A stretch of DNA of 5,582 nucleotides from an uncultured Collinsella sp. (GCA_902478365.1 CABSKX010000084.1:1-5582), one strand, 5' to 3'; shown: positions 1 through 5,525, counted from the stretch's first letter. The notes: generated by a model not told the origin, from the sequence alone. Made by a program: numbers and translations.

Positions 1-54
1 GGCCGCGGCGGCCCGCGCTGCATGAGCATGCCCTTCTGGCGCGAGGACCTCTAA
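1..54 (+). CDS. arcA: Arginine deiminase, C-terminal end (partial, 5' end outside window)
   Basis: The first 17 codons read GRGGPRCMSMPFWREDL followed by TAA. This matches the C-terminal signature of arginine deiminase, where the cysteine of the GGPRCM motif is the catalytic nucleophile that forms the covalent amidino-enzyme intermediate. The enzyme hydrolyses arginine to citrulline and ammonia in the cytoplasm, the first step of the ADI pathway. Only the tail is visible, so length and the other active-site residues (Asp, His, Glu) cannot be checked. The ornithine carbamoyltransferase gene follows on the same strand after about 105 bases, the usual arcA-arcB order, which supports the call. 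The short match is convincing because this motif is diagnostic for the family. Confidence 0.9.
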   Translation, partial: GRGGPRCMSMPFWREDL

Positions 55-66
55 GTTTTTCCGTTT

Positions 67-114
67 CCGGTGCGGTCCCCCTACAACCGCACTGGTTTCG
101 CCCGTCAAACGGGC
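67..114 (+). promoter_or_regulatory. Two consecutive hairpins in the arcA-arcB gap
   Basis: The first stem pairs 67-76 with 86-95: ten pairs, one of them G-U, with a 9-nt loop. The second pairs 100-105 with 109-114: six perfect pairs, with a 3-nt loop. Neither is followed by a real T-run (only TTT at 96-98 after the first), so they are not standard intrinsic terminators. Hairpins between arcA and arcB could be processing sites, 3'-end stabilisers or partial attenuators that separate the levels of the two cistrons. The pairing is read directly from the sequence; the role is inferred. Confidence 0.5.
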
Positions 115-159
115 AACACTAATACTTACGTAATTCATTTTTTCGAAAGGAAACGAACC

Positions 160-1155
160 ATGGGTGTTAACCTCTCCGGCCGTAGCTTCCTCAAGCTTCT
201 CGACCTTACCACCGAGGAGATTGAGTACCTGCTCAAGCTCTCCAAGAACTTCAAGGATATGAAGCGCGCTGGTGTTCCGCACCGCTATCTCGAGGGCAAG
301 AACATCGTTCTGCTCTTCCAGAAGACCTCCACTCGTACCCGCTGCGCCTTCGAGGTCGGCGGCATGGACCTGGGCATGGGCGTTACCTACCTCGATCCCG
401 GTTCGTCGCAGATGGGCAAGAAGGAGTCCATCGAGGACACCGCTCGCGTTCTCGGCCGCATGTATGACGGCATCGAGTTCCGTGGCTTTGCCCAGGACGA
501 CGTCGAGGAGCTCGCTGCCAAGTCCGGCGTGCCCGTCTGGAACGGCCTGACCACCGAGTGGCACCCCACCCAGATGCTCGCCGACATCCTGACCGTCCAG
601 GAGAACTTCAACTACGACATCAAGGGCAAGACCCTCGTCTTCATGGGCGACTGCAAGAACAATGTCGCTCGCTCCCTCATGGTTGTCTGCTCCAAGCTCG
701 GCATGAACTTCGTGGCCTGCGGCCCCGAGGAGTGCATGCCCGCTGACGACGTCATCGAGGCCTGCAAGCCCATCGCCGAGGCTAACGGCTGCACCATCAA
801 GCTGACCACTGACGTCAAGGACGGCGTCACCGGTGCCGACGTTATCTACACCGACGTGTGGGTCTCCATGGGCGAGCCCGACGAGGTCTGGGCCGAGCGC
901 ATCGCTCAGCTCACCCCGTATCGCGTTACCTCCGAGGTCATGGCTATGGCCAACCCGGGTGCCATCTTCCTGCACTGCCTGCCCAGCTTCCACGACACCA
1001 ACACCACGATTGGCGCCGAGAAGTGCGAGCAGTTCGGCATCACCGAGCAGGAGGTCACCGACGAGGTCTTCGAGAGCCCCGCTTCCAAGGTCTTCGACGA
1101 GGCCGAGAACCGCATGCACACCATCAAGGCTGTCATGTACGCCACGCTCAAGTAA
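160..1155 (+). CDS. arcB: Ornithine carbamoyltransferase, probably catabolic
   Basis: This 331-aa cytoplasmic enzyme interconverts citrulline plus phosphate with ornithine plus carbamoyl phosphate. Next to arcA it most likely runs in the citrulline-splitting direction. The hallmarks are in family order. The carbamoyl-phosphate loop STRTR is at residues 57-61, within FQKTSTRTRCAFE, and HPTQ is at 135-138. The second-domain nucleotide-fold-like segment FMGDCKNNVA is at 161-170. The ornithine loop DVWVSMG is at 232-238, HCLP with its conserved cysteine is at 272-275, and the C-terminal ENRMHTIKA helix starts near 316. The length is normal. The start at 160 is chosen because AAAGG at 146-150 sits 9 nt upstream and the protein then begins MGVNLSGRSFLKL, as family members do. 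An in-frame ATG at 70 lies in the intergenic hairpins and would add 30 unrelated residues. An anabolic argF role cannot be excluded from sequence alone, but the context argues for arcB. Confidence 0.95.
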   Translation: MGVNLSGRSFLKLLDLTTEEIEYLLKLSKNFKDMKRAGVPHRYLEGKNIVLLFQKTSTRTRCAFEVGGMDLGMGVTYLDPGSSQMGKKESIEDTARVLGRMYDGIEFRGFAQDDVEELAAKSGVPVWNGLTTEWHPTQMLADILTVQENFNYDIKGKTLVFMGDCKNNVARSLMVVCSKLGMNFVACGPEECMPADDVIEACKPIAEANGCTIKLTTDVKDGVTGADVIYTDVWVSMGEPDEVWAERIAQLTPYRVTSEVMAMANPGAIFLHCLPSFHDTNTTIGAEKCEQFGITEQEVTDEVFESPASKVFDEAENRMHTIKAVMYATLK

Positions 1156-1170
1156 GAGCATCTAGCATCT

Positions 1171-1209
1171 CGCTCGGGGTGTATTGCTGCACACCCCGAG
1201 CGGCTTTGT
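1171..1209 (+). terminator. Hairpin after arcB, probable (partial) terminator
   Basis: A perfect 12-bp stem pairs 1171-1182 (CGCTCGGGGTGT) with 1191-1202, with an 8-nt loop, starting 16 nt after the arcB stop. The downstream tract GCTTTGTCT is only moderately T-rich. It may therefore end only part of the transcripts and let the rest continue into the transporter gene 100 bases further on. No convincing promoter was seen between the hairpin and that gene, which fits read-through. Confidence 0.7.
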
Positions 1210-1302
1210 CTGGTAAATATCTCGCGTCGGGCGGTGGGCACGGCACGGAAGATCCGCTTCGCGCGAGAAAGTTAAATGATTTATGAAGGGGGGATGAGAA
1301 CT

Positions 1303-2781
1303 ATGACTGAGACCGCTAAGAAAAAGCGCGGTATGCCTTCATCGTTCACCATTCTTCTTGCTCTGCTGGCAATTGTTGCAGTTGTTACCGTTATCGTCTC
1401 CGGCACGTCCGGCGGCGCGGTTACTGCCGCCCGTCTGAGCGATTTCTGCACCGCCCCGATTAAGGGCTTCGCTGACGCTCTGCCCGTCTGCCTCTTCGTT
1501 ATGATCCTGGGCGGCTTCCTCGGCATGATGACCGAGACCGGCGCCCTGGACAACGGCATCGCCGTTCTGGTGCAGAAGCTTAAGGGCAACGAGATTATGC
1601 TCATTCCCGTCCTTATGCTCATCTTCTCCCTCGGTGGTACTACCTATGGTATGTGCGAGGAGACCGTTCCCTTCTACGCCCTGCTCGCCGCTACCATGAT
1701 GGCCGCTGGCTTCGACCCCATGGTCGGCGCCGCTACCGTCCTGCTCGGCGCTGGCTGCGGCTGCCTGGGCTCCACGGTTAACCCGTTCGCCGTCGGCGCT
1801 GCCGTCGACGCTCTGACCGGCGTTGGCATTGAGGTCAACCAGTCCATCATCATCGGCCTCGGTGCCGTCCTGTGGATTGTCACTACCGCTATGTCCATCT
1901 TCTTCGTGATGAACTATGCCAAGAAGGTCAAGGCTGACAAGGGTTCCACCATCCTGTCGATGCAGGAGCTCAAGGACGCCGAAGAGGCTCACGGCAAGGC
2001 TGCTTCCGAGGTCCACAAGGAGGTCAAGCTCACCGGTCGTCAGAAGGGTGTTCTGATTGCCTTCGCCTTCACCTTCGTCGTCATGATCGTCGGCTTCATT
2101 CCGCTGGCCGACCTCAACGAGGGCGTCGCCAACTTCTTCGACGCTGGCGCTGTCTACGACGCCGACGGTAACGCCGTCGTCCAGGGCTGGTCTGCCCTGA
2201 TCACCGGCCTGCCCATTGGCCAGTGGTACTTCGACGAGGCTTCCACCTGGTTCTTCCTCATGGCCGTCCTTATCGGTATCATCGGTGGCCTGTCCGAGAA
2301 GCAGATCGTTAACACCTTCATCACCGGCGCTGCCGACATGATGTCCGTTGTTCTCGTCATCGCCCTCGCCCGTGGCATCTCCGTCCTCATGGCTAACACC
2401 GGTCTCGACGTTTTCGTCCTCGACGCTGCCGCCAATGCCCTGGCTGGCCTGTCCGGCGTAATCTTCGCTCCCATGAGCTTCCTGGTCTACTTCGGCCTGT
2501 CCTTCCTGATCCCCTCGACCTCCGGTATGGCTACCGTCTCCATGCCCATCATGGGACCGCTGGCTGTTAAGCTCGGCTTCTCGCCCGAGGTCATGGTCAT
2601 GATCTTCTCTGCCGCCATCGGTGTCGTGAACCTGTTCACCCCGACCTCCGGCGCCATCATGGGCGGTCTCGCCCTGGCCAAGATCGAGTGGACGACCTGG
2701 CTCAAGTTTGCCCTTAAGCTCATCGTCGCGCTCTCCGTCGTCTGCGCCATCATCCTGACCGTCGCCTGCGTGTTGCTCTAA
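1303..2781 (+). CDS. arcD: YfcC/DcuC-family membrane transporter, probable arginine/ornithine antiporter
   Basis: This is a 492-aa polytopic inner-membrane protein of the YfcC/C4-dicarboxylate anaerobic carrier superfamily, the family to which streptococcal ArcD belongs. A short basic cytoplasmic N-terminus (TAKKKRG) precedes helix 1 at about 14-33. Roughly 12-13 hydrophobic segments follow, split by a charged loop at about 205-246. Family motifs are visible: GGTTYGMCEETVPFY at 111-125, GSTVNPFA at 156-163, PSTSGMATVSMPIMGPLA at 404-421 and TPTSGAIMGGL at 446-456. The two TSG-type motifs lie in re-entrant or unwound helix positions in such carriers. The start at 1303 is chosen because the purine tract AAGGGGGG at 1286-1293 ends 9 nt before it; in-frame ATGs at 1276 and 1294 lie before or against that tract. 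The position after arcA and arcB suggests exchange of arginine for ornithine. The substrate is inferred from context, since relatives may carry other amino acids, citrulline or peptides. Confidence 0.85.
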   Translation: MTETAKKKRGMPSSFTILLALLAIVAVVTVIVSGTSGGAVTAARLSDFCTAPIKGFADALPVCLFVMILGGFLGMMTETGALDNGIAVLVQKLKGNEIMLIPVLMLIFSLGGTTYGMCEETVPFYALLAATMMAAGFDPMVGAATVLLGAGCGCLGSTVNPFAVGAAVDALTGVGIEVNQSIIIGLGAVLWIVTTAMSIFFVMNYAKKVKADKGSTILSMQELKDAEEAHGKAASEVHKEVKLTGRQKGVLIAFAFTFVVMIVGFIPLADLNEGVANFFDAGAVYDADGNAVVQGWSALITGLPIGQWYFDEASTWFFLMAVLIGIIGGLSEKQIVNTFITGAADMMSVVLVIALARGISVLMANTGLDVFVLDAAANALAGLSGVIFAPMSFLVYFGLSFLIPSTSGMATVSMPIMGPLAVKLGFSPEVMVMIFSAAIGVVNLFTPTSGAIMGGLALAKIEWTTWLKFALKLIVALSVVCAIILTVACVLL

Positions 2782-2879
2782 GTACCCAACGGGTACCCCA
2801 CGGAAACCTTGACGATCCTGTAAAGGATTATCTGGTCATCGTCTGTCCGGTGGGGTAAACCCACCGGTAGACTCCTACC
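2782..2879 (+). promoter_or_regulatory. Structured region just after arcD with two mutually exclusive folds
   Basis: Several stems can be drawn in the + strand RNA. A long-range helix pairs 2795-2803 with 2847-2856: nine pairs with one bulged G at 2849. It encloses a 6-bp helix (2811-2816 with 2838-2843) and a local hairpin (2815-2819 with 2824-2828) capped by a GUAA tetraloop; these two share bases 2815-2816. The right arm of the outer helix can instead form a perfect 8-bp hairpin, 2847-2854 with 2860-2867. A 5-bp hairpin, 2866-2870 with 2875-2879, follows. A small hairpin 2782-2787 with 2791-2796 competes on the left. Alternative pairing before a strong hairpin resembles an attenuator or a structured 3' UTR. 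I recognise no known riboswitch or RNA family, and no gene directly follows it. Confidence 0.4.
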
Positions 2880-2883
2880 TTTA

Positions 2884-2920
2884 GCCCCCTCCCGTTCCGT
2901 GCGCGGGAGGGGGCGCGCTT
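2884..2920 (+). terminator. GC-rich hairpin, likely terminator of the arc transcript
   Basis: A perfect 11-bp stem pairs 2884-2894 (GCCCCCTCCCG) with 2904-2914, with a 9-nt loop. It lies about 100 bases past the arcD stop. The following tract is GCGCTTATGTT, poor in consecutive T, so this is a strong RNA hairpin but an imperfect intrinsic terminator. The robust terminator at 2992-3033 lies just downstream as a likely back-up. Confidence 0.6.
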
Positions 2921-2991
2921 ATGTTGCGCGCTTCTACGAACCGCGCAACCAGTCGACGCTGCGCGCCGCCCAGGACGACAATTTGTCATTC

Positions 2992-3033
2992 AAAAGGCAA
3001 GGCATGACCAGAAGGTCTATGCCTTGCCTTTTT
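2992..3033 (+). terminator. Strong bidirectional intrinsic terminator
   Basis: A perfect 14-bp stem pairs 2992-3005 (AAAAGGCAAGGCAT) with 3019-3032. A bulged base and a further 4 bp (3006-3009 with 3014-3017) extend it, and the loop is AGAA. An A-run leads in and a T-run (3029-3033) follows, so it can act on both strands. No gene lies immediately before it on the + strand except arcD, about 210 bases upstream. No credible minus-strand gene feeds it from the other side. Confidence 0.85.
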
Positions 3034-3171
3034 CATGCCAACTTGTACGTCCTGGACGTCGCTCGCTGATTTATGCTCAACCTGCGACGCTCCCCTTAAT
3101 TGGTGCAGGGGGCTGCTTGTTCGCTCTGGTACCCGTTCGCTGTCCGTTCTCTGCCCGCGACGTTTCTGTTG

Positions 3172-3204
3172 TTGGTGCAAAGGGGTCAGGTTACTTTGCA
3201 CCAA
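3172..3204 (+). repeat. 11-bp perfect inverted repeat
   Basis: TTGGTGCAAAG at 3172-3182 is the exact reverse complement of 3194-3204, separated by 11 bases. A related half-site, TTGGTGCAGGGGG, occurs at 3100-3112, about 70 bases upstream. The following run is AAAAGGGG, not T-rich, so it is not an intrinsic terminator on the + strand. Read on the minus strand it is followed by ACAACAGAAAC, again with no T-run. It may be an RNA hairpin, a protein-binding palindrome, or half of a composite repeat with the long stem that starts 7 bases downstream. Confidence 0.6.
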
Positions 3205-3210
3205 AAGGGG

Positions 3211-3279
3211 AAGTTGCGGTGGAATAGTTCCTGTTTGGCCGTCTTGAGGGGTTAAACGGGAACTATTTCACCGCAACTT
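3211..3279 (+). repeat. 30-bp inverted repeat forming a very long RNA hairpin
   Basis: Positions 3211-3240 pair with 3250-3279 without a single bulge: 26 Watson-Crick pairs and four G-U pairs (3222/3268, 3232/3258, 3237/3253, 3238/3252), with a 9-nt loop. As DNA it is an imperfect palindrome whose outer 11 bp, AAGTTGCGGTG and its complement, are perfect. No transposase is near. No clear target-site duplication flanks it (AAAAGGGG on the left, ATCGATG on the right). Candidates are a REP- or MITE-like dispersed element, a double-stranded RNA substrate for RNase III, or a small RNA. It ends about 60 bases before the promoter of the next gene. Confidence 0.75.
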
Positions 3280-3321
3280 ATCGATGACGTGTTTGGTTGA
3301 TGCCCGTTGGCTGCTTGGGTG

Positions 3322-3347
3322 TTGGGGAGGGCCTGCTCCGTTATAAT
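3322..3347 (+). promoter_or_regulatory. Promoter of the DUF1846 gene
   Basis: A perfect -10 hexamer, TATAAT, lies at 3342-3347, 39 bases before the chosen start codon, giving a leader of about 33 nt. The -35 is not clear. TTGGGG at 3322-3327 is the best-looking hexamer but leaves only a 14-bp spacer, and TTGGGT at 3315-3320 leaves 21 bp. The promoter may depend on an activator or on upstream structure, or the -35 may simply be weak. Confidence 0.65.
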
Positions 3348-3386
3348 CGCCTAGAACACTAAATGGAAACGGGACGGGAGCCATAC

Positions 3387-4868
3387 ATGCGCCAGGGTTT
3401 CGACAACGCGAAGTATATCGAGCTGCAGGCCGCTCATATTAAGGAACGCATCTCGCAGTTTGGCGGCAAACTCTATTTGGAGTTTGGCGGCAAGCTGTTT
3501 GACGACTATCACGCGAGCCGCGTGCTGCCGGGTTTTGAGCCGGACAGCAAGTTTCGCATGCTCAAGAGCATAGCCGACGACGTTGAGGTCATCATCGCCA
3601 TTAACGCGAACCACATCGAGAAGAACAAGGCTCGCGGTGACCTGGGCATTACCTATGACGAGGACGTTTTGCGCCTGGTCGACCTGTTCCGCGGCAACGG
3701 TTTTGCTGTCGCGGCCGTGGTTATCACCCAGTACGCCGGCCAGCCCGCCGCCGATGTGTTCCGCAATCGCCTGAACGCGCTCGGCATTCCCGCCAAGCTG
3801 CACTATCCCATCGAGGGCTATCCGCACGACGTCGACCTGATCGTGTCCGACGACGGCTATGGCAAGAACGAGTTTGTCGAGACCACCCGTCCGCTCGTCG
3901 TGGTCACCGCGCCGGGTCCTGGCTCGGGCAAGCTCGCCACCTGCCTGTCTCAGCTCTATCACGAGCACAAGCACGGCACCGCCGCCGGCTATGCCAAGTT
4001 CGAGACTTTCCCGGTCTGGAATCTGCCCCTCACGCATCCGGTCAACATCGCCTATGAGGCCGCCACGGCCGACCTTGACGATGCCAATATCATCGACTCC
4101 TTCCACTTGGAGGCCTATAACAAGACTACGGTTAACTACAACCGCGACGTCGAGGCCTTTCCGGTGGTCCGTGCCCTGATGGAAAAGATCCTGGGCAAGA
4201 GCCCCTACCAGAGCCCCACGGACATGGGCGTCAATATGGTCGGCTTTGCCATCACCGATGACGATGCCTGCCGCGACGCTTCCAAGATGGAGATCGTCCG
4301 CCGCTACTTTACCGCGGTCGAAAATGTGCGCCGTACCGGCGTGGGCGATGAGCAAGTCGACCGTCTCAAGATTATTATGAAGAAGGCCGGTATCGACAAG
4401 AACTACTCGCCGGCGCGCTCGGCCGCCCTTACCAGGGAGCAGCTGACGGGTGGCCCCGTAGGCGCCATGGTCATGCCCGACGGCTCCGTGGTGACCGGCA
4501 AGACTTCCACGCGCCTGGGCGCCGCGAGCTCGCTCATCATGAACGCACTTAAGCATGTCTCGGGCGTTGACCTTGAGCTCGAGGTCATCAGCGATGAGGC
4601 GATCGAGCCTATCAGCAAGCTCAAGACGCATTTCCTGGGTAGCAAGAACCCGCGCCTGCACACCGACGAGACGCTTATGGCGCTCTCGATCACCTCGGCA
4701 ACGAGCGAGACGGCGGCCCGCGTCCTTTCGGGTCTGGAGCAGCTGCGCGGGTGCGATGCCTTCTTTAGCGTGATCATCTCGCCGACGGACGAGACGGTGT
4801 TGCGCAAGCTGGGCATCAACGTGTGCTGCGAGCCCAAGTTCGAGCGCCGTGGTTTCTTCCACCGCTAA
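3387..4868 (+). CDS. DUF1846 family protein, function unknown
   Basis: This 493-aa soluble, probably cytoplasmic protein has no signal peptide or membrane helix. I recognise the DUF1846 family from its N-terminus: MRQGFDNAKYIELQ, then FGGKLYLEFGGKLFDD at 25-40 and HASRVLPGFEPDSK at 42-55. The first half reads as alternating strands and helices. VVVTAPGPGSGKLATCL at 171-187 is a glycine-rich, P-loop-like turn with a lysine (K182). Other conserved-looking stretches are FPVWNLPLTHPVNIAYEAATADL (208-230), MGVNMVGFAI (280-289) and GASS-type turns near 378-382. The length is normal for the family. The start at 3387 is chosen because GGAG at 3377-3380 lies 6 nt upstream and the product then matches the family N-terminus. 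An ATG at 3363 would add eight residues and lacks a ribosome site. The gene sits alone between its own promoter and terminator, so context gives no functional clue. Nucleotide binding is only an inference from the loop. Confidence 0.88.
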   Translation: MRQGFDNAKYIELQAAHIKERISQFGGKLYLEFGGKLFDDYHASRVLPGFEPDSKFRMLKSIADDVEVIIAINANHIEKNKARGDLGITYDEDVLRLVDLFRGNGFAVAAVVITQYAGQPAADVFRNRLNALGIPAKLHYPIEGYPHDVDLIVSDDGYGKNEFVETTRPLVVVTAPGPGSGKLATCLSQLYHEHKHGTAAGYAKFETFPVWNLPLTHPVNIAYEAATADLDDANIIDSFHLEAYNKTTVNYNRDVEAFPVVRALMEKILGKSPYQSPTDMGVNMVGFAITDDDACRDASKMEIVRRYFTAVENVRRTGVGDEQVDRLKIIMKKAGIDKNYSPARSAALTREQLTGGPVGAMVMPDGSVVTGKTSTRLGAASSLIMNALKHVSGVDLELEVISDEAIEPISKLKTHFLGSKNPRLHTDETLMALSITSATSETAARVLSGLEQLRGCDAFFSVIISPTDETVLRKLGINVCCEPKFERRGFFHR

Positions 4869-4887
4869 GCCTGGATTAATTGGTCTG

Positions 4888-4926
4888 AAAGGGGCGCATC
4901 GGGTATGCATTCGGTGTGCCCCTTTT
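4888..4926 (+). terminator. Intrinsic terminator after the DUF1846 gene
   Basis: A 15-bp stem with three G-U pairs joins 4888-4902 with 4911-4925 around the 8-nt loop GTATGCAT. AAAGGGG on the left matches CCCCTTT on the right, followed by TTTT at 4923-4926. It starts 20 nt after the stop codon. Confidence 0.85.
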
Positions 4927-4940
4927 ATCAACAAAGCTAC

Positions 4941-4998
4941 CGTTTAACCTAAAAATAGCCCGTTTACCTGCCTATAAGCGATTTGGGCGGTATACAAT
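4941..4998 (+). promoter_or_regulatory. Promoter region of the winged-helix gene with two direct repeats
   Basis: TACAAT at 4993-4998, within GGTATACAATAA, matches five of six -10 positions. No -35 lies at the normal distance: TTTACC at 4963-4968 is 24 bp away. Two copies of a short direct repeat, CGTTTAACCT at 4941-4950 and CGTTTACCT at 4961-4969, start exactly 20 bases apart, about two helical turns, on the upstream side. That arrangement fits binding of a regulator, possibly an activator that replaces the missing -35 or the gene's own product. The sites are visible; the function is inferred. Confidence 0.45.
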
Positions 4999-5004
4999 AA
5001 CCCT

Positions 5005-5117
5005 AATTGTTTCATCCTTTTGCGGGGATGCCGCATGATGGATGTTGCCGGCCATCATGGGGTGTGCCGGTCGCGCACGGTGCAAGTGATGCCCGTGCTC
5101 GGTTTGAGGAGGCTGCC
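5005..5117 (+). promoter_or_regulatory. Long structured leader of the winged-helix gene
   Basis: If transcription starts about 7 bases past the -10 box, the leader is about 110 nt. It contains a perfect 8-bp hairpin, 5034-5041 (CATGATGG) with 5052-5059, and a 6-bp stem, 5075-5080 with 5093-5098. The strong ribosome site GAGGAGG at 5106-5112 follows closely. An open frame from 5007 runs through it into the gene, but it lacks a ribosome site and its residues (Cys, Pro and Trp rich) do not look like protein. I match it to no known riboswitch. Confidence 0.35.
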
Positions 5118-5456
5118 ATGGCTGGCAAGGGTCGTGCGAGTGTCAACGATATGAAGCGTGTCGAGGTGCAGGTGCTGATGGAGATCGCACAGCTGTCCGA
5201 AGACAACGGCGGATTTTATGGCTTTTCGCGCAAGACGCTTGCCGAGCGTGTGGGGGTGTCTCCGTATCGCGCCCGCGCGGCAATTGAGCGCTTGGAATCC
5301 GAAGACATCATCGAGGTCGTCTCGCGCTACAGCGACGACGGCGGCCAGCTCGCAAATGGTATTTGTCTCACGGAGCGTGGCGAGTGGTATCTAGAGGGCA
5401 TCCGTGCCGGTATGCTTGTGCGGGACTTGATCAAGGACGAAGTCGCCGATCGATAA
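5118..5456 (+). CDS. Small winged helix-turn-helix transcriptional regulator
   Basis: This is a 112-aa DNA-binding protein. A basic N-terminus and helix (MKRVEVQVLMEIAQLSED, 12-29) lead to a helix-turn-helix at about 36-68. FSRKTLAERVGVSP is the first helix and turn, and YRARAAIERLESEDIIEVV is the recognition helix and first wing strand. The wing is about 69-88, with an acidic-glycine tip SDDGG and then GICLTERGEWYL. A C-terminal helix (VRDLIKDEVADR) could serve dimerisation. There is no ligand-binding domain, so it resembles MarR- or replication-initiator-like wHTH singletons; the subfamily is not recognised. The start at 5118 is set by GAGGAGG at 5106-5112, five bases upstream. The gene is monocistronic, with its own promoter and terminator. 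The nearby direct repeats are possible operator sites. Its targets are unknown. Confidence 0.8.
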   Translation: MAGKGRASVNDMKRVEVQVLMEIAQLSEDNGGFYGFSRKTLAERVGVSPYRARAAIERLESEDIIEVVSRYSDDGGQLANGICLTERGEWYLEGIRAGMLVRDLIKDEVADR

Positions 5457-5475
5457 CAGCGTGCATTCATAGTGG

Positions 5476-5513
5476 AAACGACGCCGCCTGGGCAACCGGA
5501 CGGCGTTTTGTTT
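5476..5513 (+). terminator. Intrinsic terminator after the winged-helix gene
   Basis: The stem ACGCCG at 5481-5486 pairs with CGGCGT at 5501-5506. It continues inward through CC/GG (5487-5488 with 5498-5499) and GG/CC (5490-5491 with 5496-5497), with single bulges at 5489 and 5500, to a GCAA tetraloop at 5492-5495. TTTTGTTT follows at 5506-5513 and AAA precedes at 5476-5478. It starts about 20 nt after the stop codon. Confidence 0.85.
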
Positions 5514-5525
5514 CGAGATGGAGAA

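Noticed and set aside
70..159. N-terminal extension of arcB from ATG 70
   Set aside because: It lies inside the intergenic hairpins and lacks a ribosome site. The ATG at 160 has AAAGG at a proper distance and gives the family-typical N-terminus.
1339..2016. 225-codon minus-strand frame opposite arcD
   Set aside because: Its composition is rich in Gly, His, Asp and Gln and resembles no protein family. It is explained as the complement of GC-rich transmembrane codons.
2809..2833. TTGACG as a possible -35 element after arcD
   Set aside because: No acceptable -10 hexamer lies 16-18 bases downstream, and the bases are part of the folded RNA region.
2921..3007. 28-codon small frame starting ATG 2921 with a purine tract 7 nt upstream
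   Set aside because: The purine tract is the arm of a terminator-like stem, and the frame ends inside the next terminator. Its Arg/Thr/Cys-rich sequence has no recognisable character.
2932..3067. Frame reading FYEPRNQSTLRAAQDDN, which looks like a protein fragment
   Set aside because: It has no start codon or ribosome site and reads straight through the strong terminator at 2992-3033. It could be a remnant of a lost gene, but nothing supports that beyond codon appearance.
3024..3247. Open frames of 67-72 codons on both strands in the gap
   Set aside because: They overlap one another and the inverted repeats, lack ribosome sites, and their products are Cys/Arg/Pro-rich without similarity to any family I know.
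3351..4934. 527-codon open frame on the minus strand opposite the DUF1846 gene
   Set aside because: It mirrors the codon bias of the real gene, has a biased Ala/Val/Asp/His-rich composition with no recognisable domain, and runs through the terminator stem. The + strand product matches a known family end to end.
5007..5117. N-terminal extension of the winged-helix protein from 5007
   Set aside because: No ribosome site precedes it and its residues are not protein-like. GAGGAGG directly upstream of 5118 decides the start.
5481..5506. CCGCCTGGGCA string resembling the 3' part of a ZTP (pfl) riboswitch
   Set aside because: The conserved 5' half with its GUGAC-containing domain is absent upstream. 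The string is fully explained by a terminator stem with a GCAA loop and T-run right after a stop codon.
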